A DNA stretch of 64,000 nt from Fagopyrum homotropicum (lineage: Eukaryota; Streptophyta; Magnoliopsida; Caryophyllales; Polygonaceae). The stretch is from positions 34,177,001 through 34,241,000 of the forward strand of contig BSWB01000003.1 in NCBI GenBank assembly GCA_033239125.1, written 5' to 3'. Shown here piece by piece: positions 31,184 through 41,719 of the stretch. The position numbers and the translations under genes were made by a program. The notes under the pieces are model-generated. The model was not told where the DNA came from. It ran no database searches and saw only the letters and a list, made by a program, of their open reading frames with translations. Numbering within the stretch: the stretch's first letter is position 1; every line of letters begins with the position of its first letter.

Positions 31184-31987
31184 ATGCGCAGGTCTAGGAA
31201 AACCGAAGATCTCTTGCCTCTTGATCAAGAGCTAGAGAAAACTTTAAGGCAAAAGCGCAAGGAAAAGAAGATGGCTGAAGGACACGAACGTGATCTTCAA
31301 GCGGAGTTGGCGGAGAAGGAAGCTCAACTCCAATGGAATGAGACCCTCCGCCAGGATGAGATGGATCGTCATCAATCTCAAGTTAACAATCTACAAGACA
31401 TGATCTTCCAGATGAGGATAGAGATGAGCGACCTTAAGAATAAGGGAAGCAAGAAATCCTCAAGGAAAGCATCAAGGTCTAGAAGAAAAAGTCGCTCATC
31501 CGCTGATGATAGCGATTCTTCCATGCCACCATTAAAGGAGATTGATCCCACGATCAATGTGAATCCTTTCCATCCACGGGGAGCTGCCAATCGTCGTGTT
31601 CCACCTAGGAATGCGAGGATCGAACGTGTAGAAGAAGAGCCAAGAACTCTTGGCCAGCGGATGGATCCAACACAACAACCACGCCGTTTGGGCGTGAACT
31701 TTGATGCTGATGATGTGCAAGGGTTTAACTTCAACCCTCAAGTCATTACTCTTGTTCGCCAAAACCAATTTGGCGGGACAAGCGCTGAATCTCCACACCA
31801 ACACTTGCAGAACTTTGAGTGTATGATGGAGACAATGAGACCAAAGAGCGCTACTACCAACAGCTATAAGCTCAAGCCTTTCTTCTTCTCCTTGAAGGGG
31901 AAAGCGTTATCTTGGTATCAAGCTCTTCCTAGTGGGAAACTAGACATGTGGGAAGACCTTTCCGCCATCCAAAACGGCGGAACTTAG
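31184..31987 (+). CDS. gag: Element C gag, N-terminal part, truncated by a 26-bp deletion
   Basis: MRRSRKTEDLLPLDQELEKT starts the capsid protein. Residues about 15-90 form a charged coiled coil. A basic patch follows (SKKSSRKASRSRRKSRSS, about residues 91-108), and the gag core begins at about residue 200. The frame ends early because 26 bp between two direct copies of CTTTCCGC have been lost. Element D keeps both copies (52390-52397 and 52416-52423) and the full frame. The last residues before the stop (IQNGGT) are read out of frame. Confidence 0.88.
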   Translation: MRRSRKTEDLLPLDQELEKTLRQKRKEKKMAEGHERDLQAELAEKEAQLQWNETLRQDEMDRHQSQVNNLQDMIFQMRIEMSDLKNKGSKKSSRKASRSRRKSRSSADDSDSSMPPLKEIDPTINVNPFHPRGAANRRVPPRNARIERVEEEPRTLGQRMDPTQQPRRLGVNFDADDVQGFNFNPQVITLVRQNQFGGTSAESPHQHLQNFECMMETMRPKSATTNSYKLKPFFFSLKGKALSWYQALPSGKLDMWEDLSAIQNGGT

Positions 31988-32009
31988 AGGTAAGATTAAT
32001 GCTTTTTCC

Positions 32010-32378
32010 ATGAGATCTAACGAAAGTTTGTTTCAATCTTGGGAAAGGTTTCAGGATTTGCTCTTGGATTGCCCTCATCATGGCATATCCAAACTTTCCT
32101 TGCTGGAGATTTACTACAAGGGGTTAGATGCGGGAACGCAATTCAACCTCCAATCCCTCTCATGTGGAACATTCATGGACATGAGAGAAGATGACGCTTG
32201 GGACTTCATTGAGAAGCAAGCAAGAGTCATAGAGAAGTATTCCCACCGGAAAGTGGAGGGAAATCGTGTGGAGCAAGGAGCAAAGCTCACACATGAAGCT
32301 CAAAATCAGATTTTCTCCCTCAACAATGAGATCAAAGAGTTGAAGGAGGCTATCAAGACCAACTTCTCAAAGCAATAA
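32010..32378 (+). pseudogene. gag: Element C gag, middle part in a shifted frame
   Basis: This open stretch begins MRSNESLFQSWERFQDLLLD and continues the gag core after the 26-bp deletion. It contains LLLDCPHHG and the helix-rich segment WDFIEKQARVIEKYSHRKVE. It ends at TAA (32376) where D has CAA (Gln). So C gag carries two lesions that D lacks. Confidence 0.85.
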
Positions 32379-32396
32379 GGGAAGGATGTTGGTTAT

Positions 32397-35042
32397 TTGG
32401 GCAACAACAATGGCGGCGATAACAATAACCGGAACAATAACCGGAATAACAATTGGAATGGAAACAACAACAACCGGAACAACAATTGGAACAACAATAG
32501 GAGTTCAAACAACAACAATTGGCGCTCCAATCAACAAAATTCCGGTAACTCTTATCCTTCCAACTCTAATTCACTAACTCCACCTTCCTCTTCCTCTACT
32601 CCTTTGAAAAGCCAGGGGCAATCATCTAATGGAGGAAACACTTCGGGGAAGGAGAAGCCCGATCCCATGTTGGAAACGATTTTGGGAAAGCTTCAAGGGT
32701 TGGAGAACCGCATCATTAAGGTAGATGATCAAATTTCCAAGGTCGACAAAGCTCAAAAAGTTTTGGAAAACCAAATGTTCAACCATGCAGAGGAAGTTCC
32801 TAGGAATCAAGGGAAACTTCCAGGAAAGACGGAGGACAACCCTAAGGGAAGGGTTATGGCAATCACAACTAGGAGCGGAGTGACTACCACCGATCCGCAG
32901 CCTAAGTTCGTTGAAGTCTCCGTAGAGAAGGACAAGGAGAAAGAGAAGGGGAAGGAGAAGGAAGATGTCTACGTTCCTCCTTCGGCTTATAAACCTCCCC
33001 TACCATTCCCTCAATCTAGAGCGAGAGCGCGCCTAGATAAACAATTTGGTAAGTTCATAGAACTCATGAGCAAGCTGCATATTAATATACCATTTATTGA
33101 TGCTATTATAGGTATGCCGGCTTATGGCAAGTTCTTGAAGGAGCTCCTATCTAACAAGAGGAAGCTAGAAGACTTCGGAGAGGTTAAGATGAGTTCGGAT
33201 TCTTCGGATCTTATCAAAACCATGAAGGAGAAAATGCCCCCAAAGCTAAAGGATCCGGGGTCATTTTGCATTCCCATAGGAGTGGGAGATGTCACATACG
33301 ATGCGTTATGTGACTTAGGAGCAAGTGTGAGCATTATACCACTTGCATTGTGCAGGAAGATCGGTTTAGGCGACCCTAAACCGGTGAAGATGACGTTGTA
33401 CATGGCGGATCGATCCATCACTCGCCCCATCGGTATTGTAGAAGACGTCCCGGTCAAGCTAGGTAAATTCTTTGTTCCCATTGATTTTGTCGTGCTTGAC
33501 ATTCCTGCAGATAGTCCGGTCCCGATCATACTCGGAAGACCGTTTCTTGCAACTTCCGGCTGCATAGTCGATTGCAAGAATGGTAGACTCGCTTTTGATA
33601 TAGGAGAGGAGAAAGTAGAGTTCGTTCTTTCCACTCTAGTGAAGGAGCCAATCTTCGATGAGGATATTTTCAATATCCAAGATGAAGAAGGTTTGTCTAG
33701 AGAGGAGGTAAGTGCGATTCTCTTTAACGATCCTTTACAAAAGGTTATCACTATGAGTCTAACCAATATAGGGGAAGAAGAAGAGTGCAATGAGGCAAAT
33801 GAAGCCTTAGAGGCACAAGAAGAGATAGGTGAAGTGGAGTTTGAGAAACTTCACGATGAGGCAGAAAACGTGAGAATCCACGGTTATACCCTGTATTCCA
33901 CGGCCGTGGATTTCACAACCAAAATCATGCCTCACTCCAGGGAGTTATACGGTCGTGGAGAAGATGTGACAACCGTATTTCCCCTCCACGCCCTAAACCA
34001 CGGCCGTGGAGGACAAGATCCACCCGTAATTTTGGCTGTGGAAGAGAGTGGTCGAGACACTTCTTCAACTTCTTCTGACTCTTCTCCCACACACTCATCA
34101 CCCTTAGAAACTTCTAAGGAGACATCCGATGCTTCTCAAGGATCATTGGAAGCACCGAAAGCAATGGAACTCAAACCACTTCCTACTCATCTAAGGTACG
34201 CTTTTCTAGGATCTAATTCTACCTTTCCAGTTATTGTTAGTTCCGGTTTAAGCATAGATGAACATAATCAGCTCATGATTATCCTTAGGAAACATAGGAA
34301 AGCTATAGGCTATACTATTGAGGACTTAGTAGGAATTAAACCCTCCCTATGCATGCATAAGATACTAATGGAGGAAGATTTTAGAACTTCAAGACAACCT
34401 CAAAGGCGGTTGAATCCGACCATGAAAGAGGTTGTCAAGAAGGAAATTCTTAAGCTTCTTGATGCAGGTATCATCTACCCTATCTCCGATAGTAAGTGGG
34501 TGAGTCCGGTTCAAGTAGTTCCGAAGAAGGGAGGAATGACGGTCATCACCAACAAGAACAACGAACTCATTCCTACCCGAAACGTGACTGGATGGCGGAT
34601 GTGCATAGACTACCGCAAGCTCAACAATGCAACGCGGAAGGATCATTTTCCATTGCCATTCATTGATCAAATGCTTGAAAGGTTAGCACAACATTCACAT
34701 TTTTGCTACCTTGACGGTTATAGTGGTTTCTTTCAGATCCCGATACACCCAGATGATCAAGAGAAGACCACATTCACGTGCCCATGGGGTACGTTTGCTT
34801 ATAGGAGAATGCCGTTCGGGCTTTGCAACGCCCCAGCCACCTTCCAACGGTGCATGATGGTCATCTTCTCCGAATACGTAGAGGAAATCATGGAAGTCTT
34901 CATGGACGACTTCTCCGTATACGGTTCCTCTTTTAACGATTGCCTTTCTAACCTTTCTCTTGTTTTGCAAAGGTGTGAAGACACTAACCTAGTTCTTAAT
35001 TGGGAGAAGTGTCAATCATGGTTAAGGAAGGAATTGTATTAG
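32397..35042 (+). CDS. pol: Element C gag tail, protease and most of reverse transcriptase
   Basis: The frame starts in the Asn-rich gag tail and runs through the gag-protease linker and an aspartic protease with DLGA (YDALCDLGASVSIIPLALC). The acidic protease-RT linker, which holds three palindromes at 33896, 33948 and 33998, comes next, followed by RT with WRMCIDYRKLN, YLDGYSGFFQIP and the catalytic FMDD. It ends at 35042 because one T is missing at about 35015 compared with element B. The same one-base deletion is in element D, so it predates the duplication. Confidence 0.92.
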   Translation: MGNNNGGDNNNRNNNRNNNWNGNNNNRNNNWNNNRSSNNNNWRSNQQNSGNSYPSNSNSLTPPSSSSTPLKSQGQSSNGGNTSGKEKPDPMLETILGKLQGLENRIIKVDDQISKVDKAQKVLENQMFNHAEEVPRNQGKLPGKTEDNPKGRVMAITTRSGVTTTDPQPKFVEVSVEKDKEKEKGKEKEDVYVPPSAYKPPLPFPQSRARARLDKQFGKFIELMSKLHINIPFIDAIIGMPAYGKFLKELLSNKRKLEDFGEVKMSSDSSDLIKTMKEKMPPKLKDPGSFCIPIGVGDVTYDALCDLGASVSIIPLALCRKIGLGDPKPVKMTLYMADRSITRPIGIVEDVPVKLGKFFVPIDFVVLDIPADSPVPIILGRPFLATSGCIVDCKNGRLAFDIGEEKVEFVLSTLVKEPIFDEDIFNIQDEEGLSREEVSAILFNDPLQKVITMSLTNIGEEEECNEANEALEAQEEIGEVEFEKLHDEAENVRIHGYTLYSTAVDFTTKIMPHSRELYGRGEDVTTVFPLHALNHGRGGQDPPVILAVEESGRDTSSTSSDSSPTHSSPLETSKETSDASQGSLEAPKAMELKPLPTHLRYAFLGSNSTFPVIVSSGLSIDEHNQLMIILRKHRKAIGYTIEDLVGIKPSLCMHKILMEEDFRTSRQPQRRLNPTMKEVVKKEILKLLDAGIIYPISDSKWVSPVQVVPKKGGMTVITNKNNELIPTRNVTGWRMCIDYRKLNNATRKDHFPLPFIDQMLERLAQHSHFCYLDGYSGFFQIPIHPDDQEKTTFTCPWGTFAYRRMPFGLCNAPATFQRCMMVIFSEYVEEIMEVFMDDFSVYGSSFNDCLSNLSLVLQRCEDTNLVLNWEKCQSWLRKELY

Positions 35043-36997
35043 GCCACTTAGTCTCTAGTAGAGGGATAGAGGTAGACAAGGCTAAGATAGAGACCATAGA
35101 GAAGCTTCCTCCCCCAATTTCGGTGAAAGGGATAAGAAGTTTCCTAGGACATGCTGGATTTTATAGACGTTTCATTAAGGAATTTTCTAAGATATCAAAA
35201 CCTCTCACTAATCTATTGATGAAGGATGCGGTTTTTGAGTTTTCGCAGGAGTGTTTGGATGCGTTTAACACCATTCGGCAAGCTCTAATTTCAACACCTA
35301 TTATCCAACCCCCGGATTGGACTCTTCCCTTTGAGATTATGTGCGATGCTAGTGACGTAGCTATTGGAGCTGTTCTTGGACAACGAAAGGAAGGGGCAAC
35401 CCATGCCATATACTATGCTAGCAAGACGCTAGATGAAGCACAGCTCAACTACGCCACTACCGAAAAAGAGTTTCTAGCCATTGTCTATGCTATTGACAAG
35501 TTTCGCTCTTACCTTGTAGGTGCAAAGGTGATTGTCTACACGGATCATGCTGCGATCCGGTATCTCCTTGCGAAGAAAGATGCGAAGCCAAGGCTAATTA
35601 GATGGAATCTTCTCCTACAAGAATTCGATCTTGAGATCCGCGACAAGAAAGGTTCAGAAAATTTTGTTGCGGATCATTTGAGTCGCCTAACACATCTAGA
35701 GGACGACCATTTACCCATCGACGACTCCTTCCCGGACGAACACCTACATCTTATTGAGGAGTGCATCGATGTGATCTCCAAAGGTAACGAACAATGGTTT
35801 GCTGATTTTGTTAACTATTTGGTTTGTCAGGAGATACCGCCCGGACTATCCTACGCACAAAGGAAGAAGTTCTTTAAGGACGTCCGGGAGTACTATTGGA
35901 ACGAGCCTCTCCTCTTCAAGAGAGGTCTGGATGGCATCATTCGGCGATGTGTGCCGGAAGATGAGATGCAAAGTGTCATCCGTCATTGTCATTCACTACC
36001 TTGTGGAGGACACGCTAGTTCGAACAAGACTAGCGCAAAGGTATTGCAATCTGGATTCTTTTGGCCTACTTTGTTTAGAGATGTGCAATCCTTTGTTTCT
36101 TGCTGCGATGCTTGTCAAAGAACAGGCAATATCTCTAGGAGGAATGAGATGCCCCTCAACAACATCCAAGAGGTGGAGATATTCGACGTTTGGGGAGTCG
36201 ATTTCATGGGATCATTCCCATCCTCTTGTGGAAACCAATACATACTATTGGCGGTGGATTACGTTTCTAGATGGGTGGAAGCAATTGCGTCTCCCACCAA
36301 TGATGCCATGGTAGTGGTTAAGTTCTTCAACAATACCATCTTCCCGCGATTTGGGACACCAAGGACGATCATTAGTGATGGAGGTTCTCACTTCATTGCC
36401 CGGCGCTTTGAAGCTCTTCTAGCTAACTATGAGGTTACTCACAAGATTGCTACCCCTTACCATCCACAAACGAGTGGACAAGTTGAGATCTCAAATAGGG
36501 AGATCAAAGGAATCCTAGAGAAGACGGTTTCAAGGACTAGGAAGGATTGGTCTTTGAAGCTCGACGATGCATTATGGGCATACCGGACTGCATACAAGAC
36601 TCCCATAGGAACCACACCATACAACCTTGTGTATGGGAAGTCTTGTCACTTGCCGGTAGAGTTGGAGCACAAAGCGTTTTGGGCTATCAAGTGGTTGAAC
36701 TTCAGCATGAAAGAAGCGGGAGAGAAGCGTCTCCTAGACATCAATGAGCTGGATGAACTCCGCTTGAACGCTTATGAAAACGCTAAGATCTATAAGGAGA
36801 GAGCAAAGCGTTGGCATGATAAGCATATCATTCCAAAGGACTTCAAAGAAGGAGATCAAGTTTTCCTCTTCAATTCAAGGCTTCGTCTCTTTCCAGGTAA
36901 GCTTAAATCTCGTTGGACCGGACCTTTTCTAATTAAGCGTATTTCCCCCATGGTGCAGTTGAAGTATGGGGGGAAGCGAGCGGAACATTTAAGGTGA
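35000..36997 (+). CDS. pol: Element C end of RT, RNase H and integrase (first copy)
   Basis: This is the continuation of pol in the next frame after the one-base deletion. It covers the RT connection (GFYRRFIKEFSKISKPLTNL), RNase H (CDASDVAIGAVLGQ, YTDHAAIRYLL, DHLSRL), the HHCC zinc domain (HCHSLPCGGH, CCDACQRTGN), the DDE core (WGVDFMGSFPSS, TIISDGGSHF, QVEISNREIK) and a GPF end. The start at 35000 is only the first Met in the frame. Compared with the second copy at 41717 and with D this copy has private changes, for example Asn for Lys in the LANYEVTH segment. The conserved C-terminal end is out of frame. Confidence 0.92.
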   Translation: MGEVSIMVKEGIVLGHLVSSRGIEVDKAKIETIEKLPPPISVKGIRSFLGHAGFYRRFIKEFSKISKPLTNLLMKDAVFEFSQECLDAFNTIRQALISTPIIQPPDWTLPFEIMCDASDVAIGAVLGQRKEGATHAIYYASKTLDEAQLNYATTEKEFLAIVYAIDKFRSYLVGAKVIVYTDHAAIRYLLAKKDAKPRLIRWNLLLQEFDLEIRDKKGSENFVADHLSRLTHLEDDHLPIDDSFPDEHLHLIEECIDVISKGNEQWFADFVNYLVCQEIPPGLSYAQRKKFFKDVREYYWNEPLLFKRGLDGIIRRCVPEDEMQSVIRHCHSLPCGGHASSNKTSAKVLQSGFFWPTLFRDVQSFVSCCDACQRTGNISRRNEMPLNNIQEVEIFDVWGVDFMGSFPSSCGNQYILLAVDYVSRWVEAIASPTNDAMVVVKFFNNTIFPRFGTPRTIISDGGSHFIARRFEALLANYEVTHKIATPYHPQTSGQVEISNREIKGILEKTVSRTRKDWSLKLDDALWAYRTAYKTPIGTTPYNLVYGKSCHLPVELEHKAFWAIKWLNFSMKEAGEKRLLDINELDELRLNAYENAKIYKERAKRWHDKHIIPKDFKEGDQVFLFNSRLRLFPGKLKSRWTGPFLIKRISPMVQLKYGGKRAEHLR

Positions 36998-37897
36998 ACG
37001 GCCAACGACTCAAGAAGTATACGTCGGAACTCCAAGCTGAGGAGTTCGCGCCTACCGCATTCGAATAAGTGCAAGATTGGTCTAGCTACGGACCTTAAAC
37101 AAAGCGCTTCTTGGGAGGCAACCCAAGGTATTGCACTTTTGTTTTCACTTTCTATTCATAGATTAGCTTAGTATAGACGTTTTTGCTTTGTTTTTGCCTC
37201 GATTCCTTCCGGTATGTTCGTGTTTTTGGATGCAGGAACGATGGAAACGGGAAAGGAAAGGATAATGTCGAAGAAAAGTGACGAAATTTGGACTTTGGAG
37301 CTTTACAGAGGGTTCCACGGCCTAAACCACGGTCGTGACAACTACAGTACCCGTAATTCCCAAAAGCCTTTGAAAAATCACCAAAACCACGGTTCCGTAC
37401 ACTTCCACGGCCGTGGAACACCCCGACAGACCGTGATTTTCAAAATTTTGCCTGCGACTATATAAGCCACATTCTTCACAAAATTCATCCCAAAAACCTC
37501 TCTTTCCACGACCTAATTGCCGAAAATCCACGACCATCCCTCAATCACTCGTTTCCTAATCGTTTTCAACGATTCTTCTTCCTAAACTGAAGCAAATCCA
37601 ACCACAAACAAGATCCAAGCGACGAATCGAGCGGAAATCCATCAACAAACGCGCAATTCGGATTTTTCAATCTGAAAAATAGGTTTTTCTCTCTTTTTGA
37701 TTCTTGGCAATTTGGTTCGTTTTTGTTAGAGATTTTTAGGAAGAACTAATTAAGATTGGAAGGAATTAGACTAGGACTGCCTGTTGTTGAGATTGATTGC
37801 TGATTTGCTGAGATTTGTGATTTTCTGAGACGAATCACGGTCTCTGGGGGAATTACGGCCGTGGTTTTCACAAGAACAGACCGTAATTTTGAGCAGA
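36998..37897 (+). other. Element C spacer between pol and env-position ORF (first copy)
   Basis: The out-of-frame pol C-terminus continues to TAA at 37065-37067. Then come the motif cluster at 37313-37440 with perfect palindrome 37403-37418, TATATAA at 37459 and a second motif group (TTACGGCCGTGG at about 37854) just before the env-position ATG. Frames of 70-90 codons on both strands have no recognised domain. Confidence 0.65.
37313..37465 (+). promoter_or_regulatory. Candidate internal promoter before element C env-position ORF
   Basis: TTCCACGG, CCACGGTCGTG, ACCACGGTTCCG and the perfect TTCCACGGCCGTGGAA are followed by ACCGTGATTTT and TATATAA (37459-37465). The env-position ATG is about 430 bp further on. 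The order repeats that of the LTR promoter and of element B at 15487-15641. The same block exists at 43707-43859 and 57770-57922 in the duplicated copies. Confidence 0.5.
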
Positions 37898-39448
37898 ATG
37901 GATTTTGTGAGAAGAGTTTCGGGGAGGATAAAAGAGAAGAAGAATGATCAGAATAAGAAGAGAAAGGGTAATCCCTCCTCCTCCTCATACTCTAGGGCAC
38001 CACCACCCTCTTCCCCTTCACCTCCATCCTCACCTCCTCACCCTAGAGTCCCGACCATACACGACGATCATCTCGATGCACTCGAGAGGATCAAGGAGAG
38101 GCCAGTGATTGGCCCTAGATACTTGTTGTTGGAGGATCTAGCTCCTCTCAACATTGTTGATGATCTTACTTGGCTCTTGGATAGAGCCGGACTTATTATC
38201 TTCTCGGCTATCCGAGAAGACGCCTATGAGGAGATTACACGGGAGGTTGTGACATCCTTTGAGCACAGCCATGTAGATAGGACCGTCTCTTTCCGTCTCA
38301 TGGAGAGAGACTACCATTTGAGCATCCGTGAGTTTGGGACCATTTTTGGGTTTCAGGAGAACTTTAACGGTCGATTTCCTAGTGGCGTTTACGCCAAGGA
38401 CTTTTAGGAGGAGGTTGCGATGATTTACGCTAGCGAGGACCGCTGGAAACCCGCTGACACCAAGGCTAGGTTGATGTACCACCTAGCCTTGAAGATAGCT
38501 CACCGCGTTCTTTCGGAGTGTCTCTTTCCTAGGACGGAGACGCCCCAAAAGATCAAGACGGATGAGCTGTTCTTGCTTTACTCCATGCTTTATGGACGCC
38601 GTGCTGATTGTGCTACTCTCTTGGCTGCTACTATGAGCAAGCTCAAGAATAAGAAGAAGGGCAACATAGGATATGGTGGGATAGTTACCCACATTGCTAG
38701 GAGCTTTGGTGTTGACTTTTCTGCTTGCACCCGCATACCGGTCGTACCTTTAGGGCTACATGCTTTCATGGTTAGGGGTCTCATTTTCCCCACACATAGA
38801 GGACCGCCTTATGCGGGTATGCCATGGGAGAGCAGGACGGGTAGGGGTATAGAGTGGCTACCGGAGTACTCCATTATGGCAGGACGCCATAATTGGAAGG
38901 AGACGTTCGCTGCCATGCATGCGAACAGGATAGCAGCTCCCCCATATGTCCCACCGCCGGTTGTTGAGGAGGAGATGGGAGATCAGTTTGAGAGTGGAGG
39001 AGGCGCTGAGGAGGAGTTTGGCACGTTTCCGAATCAGCCGGAGGCGGCCCCCGATGCACCTAGGCGTTCACCACGTCCAGCTCGAGCTTCAGGCTCGTCT
39101 TCTCGCCGCGCTAGCGTGAGTGAGAGGCCTACGTGGATGACCACACCTCCTACATGGTATGGCGTTCCCCCTCCTTGGTCTACAGAGCAGACAACAGCAC
39201 CATCACCACCACCAGCACCATCCGATGCTCCAGCATGGTATAGCCACGCCCCGGGATGGTACGAGCAGATACCGGATTGGGCTACCGGACTTTCAGAGAG
39301 AGTAGGAGCATTGGAGATCCGAGCCGATGCTAGAGACGGACGCCTAGACGACCTCGACCACATGATGAGGGATGTCTACCGCCAGCAGTTTGGGCGGTTC
39401 TATGATCCTAACTTCTCTCCATTCCCGCCTCCACCAGCGCCGCAGTGA
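37898..39448 (+). pseudogene. Element C env-position ORF with one internal stop (first copy)
   Basis: The start MDFVRRVSGR matches element B. The frame has about 516 codons and is interrupted only by TAG at 38405, where B reads TGG (Trp) in the motif AKDFWEE. Features are a basic N-terminus with KKRKG, a Ser/Pro-rich linker, a conserved region (RYLLLEDL, WLLDRAGLIIFSAIREDAYE, LMYHLALKIAHRV, NIGYGGIVTHIARSFGVDFS), a Ser/Arg-rich patch, and a tail with repeated Trp-Tyr-Pro elements (PPTWYG, PAWYSHAPGWYEQIP) ending in Pro-rich sequence. It fits the uncharacterised Athila ORF family. I see no signal peptide or membrane anchor, so an envelope role is doubtful. Confidence 0.8.
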
Positions 39449-40587
39449 TGAGGATTTGATGGTTGACCGTTCGCTTTAGACATTCCACCACCACTTTGTG
39501 AGTTTCTTTTTCTTTTCTTCTTTTCTTTCTTTCTTTTGAACATTAGGGACAATGTTCGTCCTAAGTATGGGGTGGGATGTACTAAAAGTTTGTAATAACT
39601 CTTACTCACTATGCTTGCTTCTATTCGAGACTATTTGCATGTTCATTATATTGTTGCACGTTTCATTATCGCATTGCATGAAAAAGAACTTGAAAACCCC
39701 ATAAAAATTGACAAATTTTGAAAATTTTGTGCTTTTAATGAATTGAGATGATTTCTATGATAATCACTACTTGTGAATTGAGTTTGATGACAATTGCATG
39801 CTTAAAAGAATAGTGAATTGAAAAGAATTTGAATGAATAAATTTTACCTCTTTTGCAAGTTTCATAATGTGATGAATGTTACCTAAATCATGTTGAGAAA
39901 TTGAAGTTGAAATCACACTATAAGTTCTTATACTTCTTGTTGAGATGATTAAGGCAATTCGATTTTTCTTTCTTCTTTCTTTGATCATTTTAGCTCCTCA
40001 TTGAAATATTGACCTGCTTTACCTATCCGGGAACTTGGAGAAGTGAATGAAAAAGGCATGTTTGATGTGGGAGGGCCATGAGAGCAATTATTTGCAATCA
40101 AAAGAATAGAAAGGAATTCTAGGTTTGGGGAAGTCAATCATGATGATGAGTAACTCGGCACCATTCACATAGCCGGGTGTTTGTGTCTTGCCAAAGTCGG
40201 ATTGAGCGACATTCCTTAAAGTTTCCTTCCCTTTTCACATTCTAGACCTCTTCTTTGAAAGTCCTTAAGATCAAAAGAATGTTATATGACTTGGTGATCT
40301 AAATTGAAGTTTCTTATGATTGATTTTGATAATGTTTGAAGGTTATGATGCTTGTTTAGAAGTTTAATTGATTCATGAGTTTTCTTTGCTTTTTACTCTT
40401 TGGATAAGTGTATGAAAGTCTTATAAGCAATTGAAGCAAGGTTTGAGAATGATCTATTCTTTAGAAGGCACATTCCTCCAAAAGAAGTATTGCTTTGAGA
40501 AGGTACACATATTTCATCCTAACTCTTGTTTAAAGCTTTTTGAAAGACCTTGCTTAGGGACAAGCAAGTGTTAAGTATGGGGTTATT
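39449..40587 (+). other. Element C 3' untranslated region (first copy)
   Basis: Non-coding. An internal polypurine-like copy (TTAGGGACAATG..AAGTATGGGG, about 39543-39575) follows the env-position ORF, and the terminal one (TTAGGGACAAGC..AAGTATGGGG) is at about 40554-40583. Compared with element D, 221 bp between two ATTCCT repeats are missing near 40212. Both copies in C lack it, so the loss predates C's internal duplication. Confidence 0.7.
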
Positions 40588-41719
40588 TGTTAGCATGAAA
40601 TATTGTGATATTTTAGGCACATTTTCTAAGAGTATTTGATTCATATTGATAGTCTTTGATTTAGCAATGTTGCATTTGTGAGCTAGTTTGCCTATATTGT
40701 CAATATGGATGTCTAAACTAGCCTTATGTTGATTATAGGTGATTGGGAGTCATTTCCGAACGGAATCGAGCAAAGAAGAGTTGATTGAGTATGTCCATGG
40801 ATTAAGGGCATTCTTAGGAGCAAATTGGAGTTCAACTTGAGGAATGCACGAAGCTAGGGAAGAATCACGTTCTTGCCCTAAACCACACTCTAAAATACGG
40901 CCGTATTACAAACCACGTTTAGTTCCACGGCCGTGGAACCTTGCAAAGAGAGGCGTGATGCATTCCAGTAACTATTACGGTCGTGGAATCCATGGTTCAA
41001 ACCGTGACACTTTCCACGCTCTAAATTACGGTCGTGGAACCTTCCACGACCGTGATCTTGGCGATCTTTTTCGCCACACTTTGAAGCCACGATCTTTTGA
41101 AGATTGGGCCGGGCCGATATCTTATCTTGCCCTATAAAAAGACGGACGAAGCAAGATTCCGTCATCTTCGCTTATCTTCGCTTAGCGGCACAACCCTCGC
41201 TTGGACGCATTTACATCTCATTGGAGATCGAAGTTCGTGTTGGGATTTTGCCCTAATCTCGCACCTTTGGTGGAGATCGCTGCTGAGATCTCCGGATTGG
41301 CGGAAGATCGAAGCTTTTGGAAGATTGTTGCAAGAAGACTTCTCTTCTTGTTTAGGTTTGATTTGGAAGACGGATTGACATCCCGTTCTCCCTTCTTTCC
41401 TAAAATTGTGATTGTTTGCTTTATTCTGAATCTATTGATAACATTTGTTCTTGGTTGTGACTTTGAGATTGGTTTGAAGATTATTGAAAGTTTTCGGAAG
41501 TTTTCATCTTTCTATCTTTTAATTCTTGAATTTGATATCAACATGACTGTTATTGGCTAAAAACCCTTAACAATTCTAAGGTGAAGGGTTGATAGTTGTG
41601 GCTTAGATGATGATAGATCGAGCGTAAACAGATTAGACCCTGAGAGTTTGAGAGAATTGTCGACGAACCCTAAATTACGGTTTGTTCTTGAGTTCCACGG
41701 CCGTGGAGTCTCAAGATCT
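40588..41719 (+). repeat. Truncated internal LTR of element C
   Basis: It begins TGTTAGCATG like a normal 3' LTR but breaks off after 1132 bp at CTCAAGATCT. There it joins the RNase H coding sequence at a 3-bp overlap (TCT at 41717-41719). It keeps the palindrome cluster and the TATA box (41133-41140). It is the original 3' LTR, cut by the tandem duplication. Confidence 0.95.

Noticed and set aside
33122..33790. Minus-strand frame of 222 codons (also at 53580-54248)
   Set aside because: It is antisense to the protease region and its composition is a mirror of the sense codons. No independent evidence for a gene.
35799..36314. Plus-strand frame of 171 codons (also at 13973, 42193 and 56257)
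   Set aside because: An out-of-frame reading of the integrase region. The sense frame contains the HHCC and DDE residues.
39034..39363. Minus-strand frame rich in Gly, Ser and Ala opposite the env-position tail
   Set aside because: A compositional shadow of the Pro/Trp/Tyr-rich coding strand.
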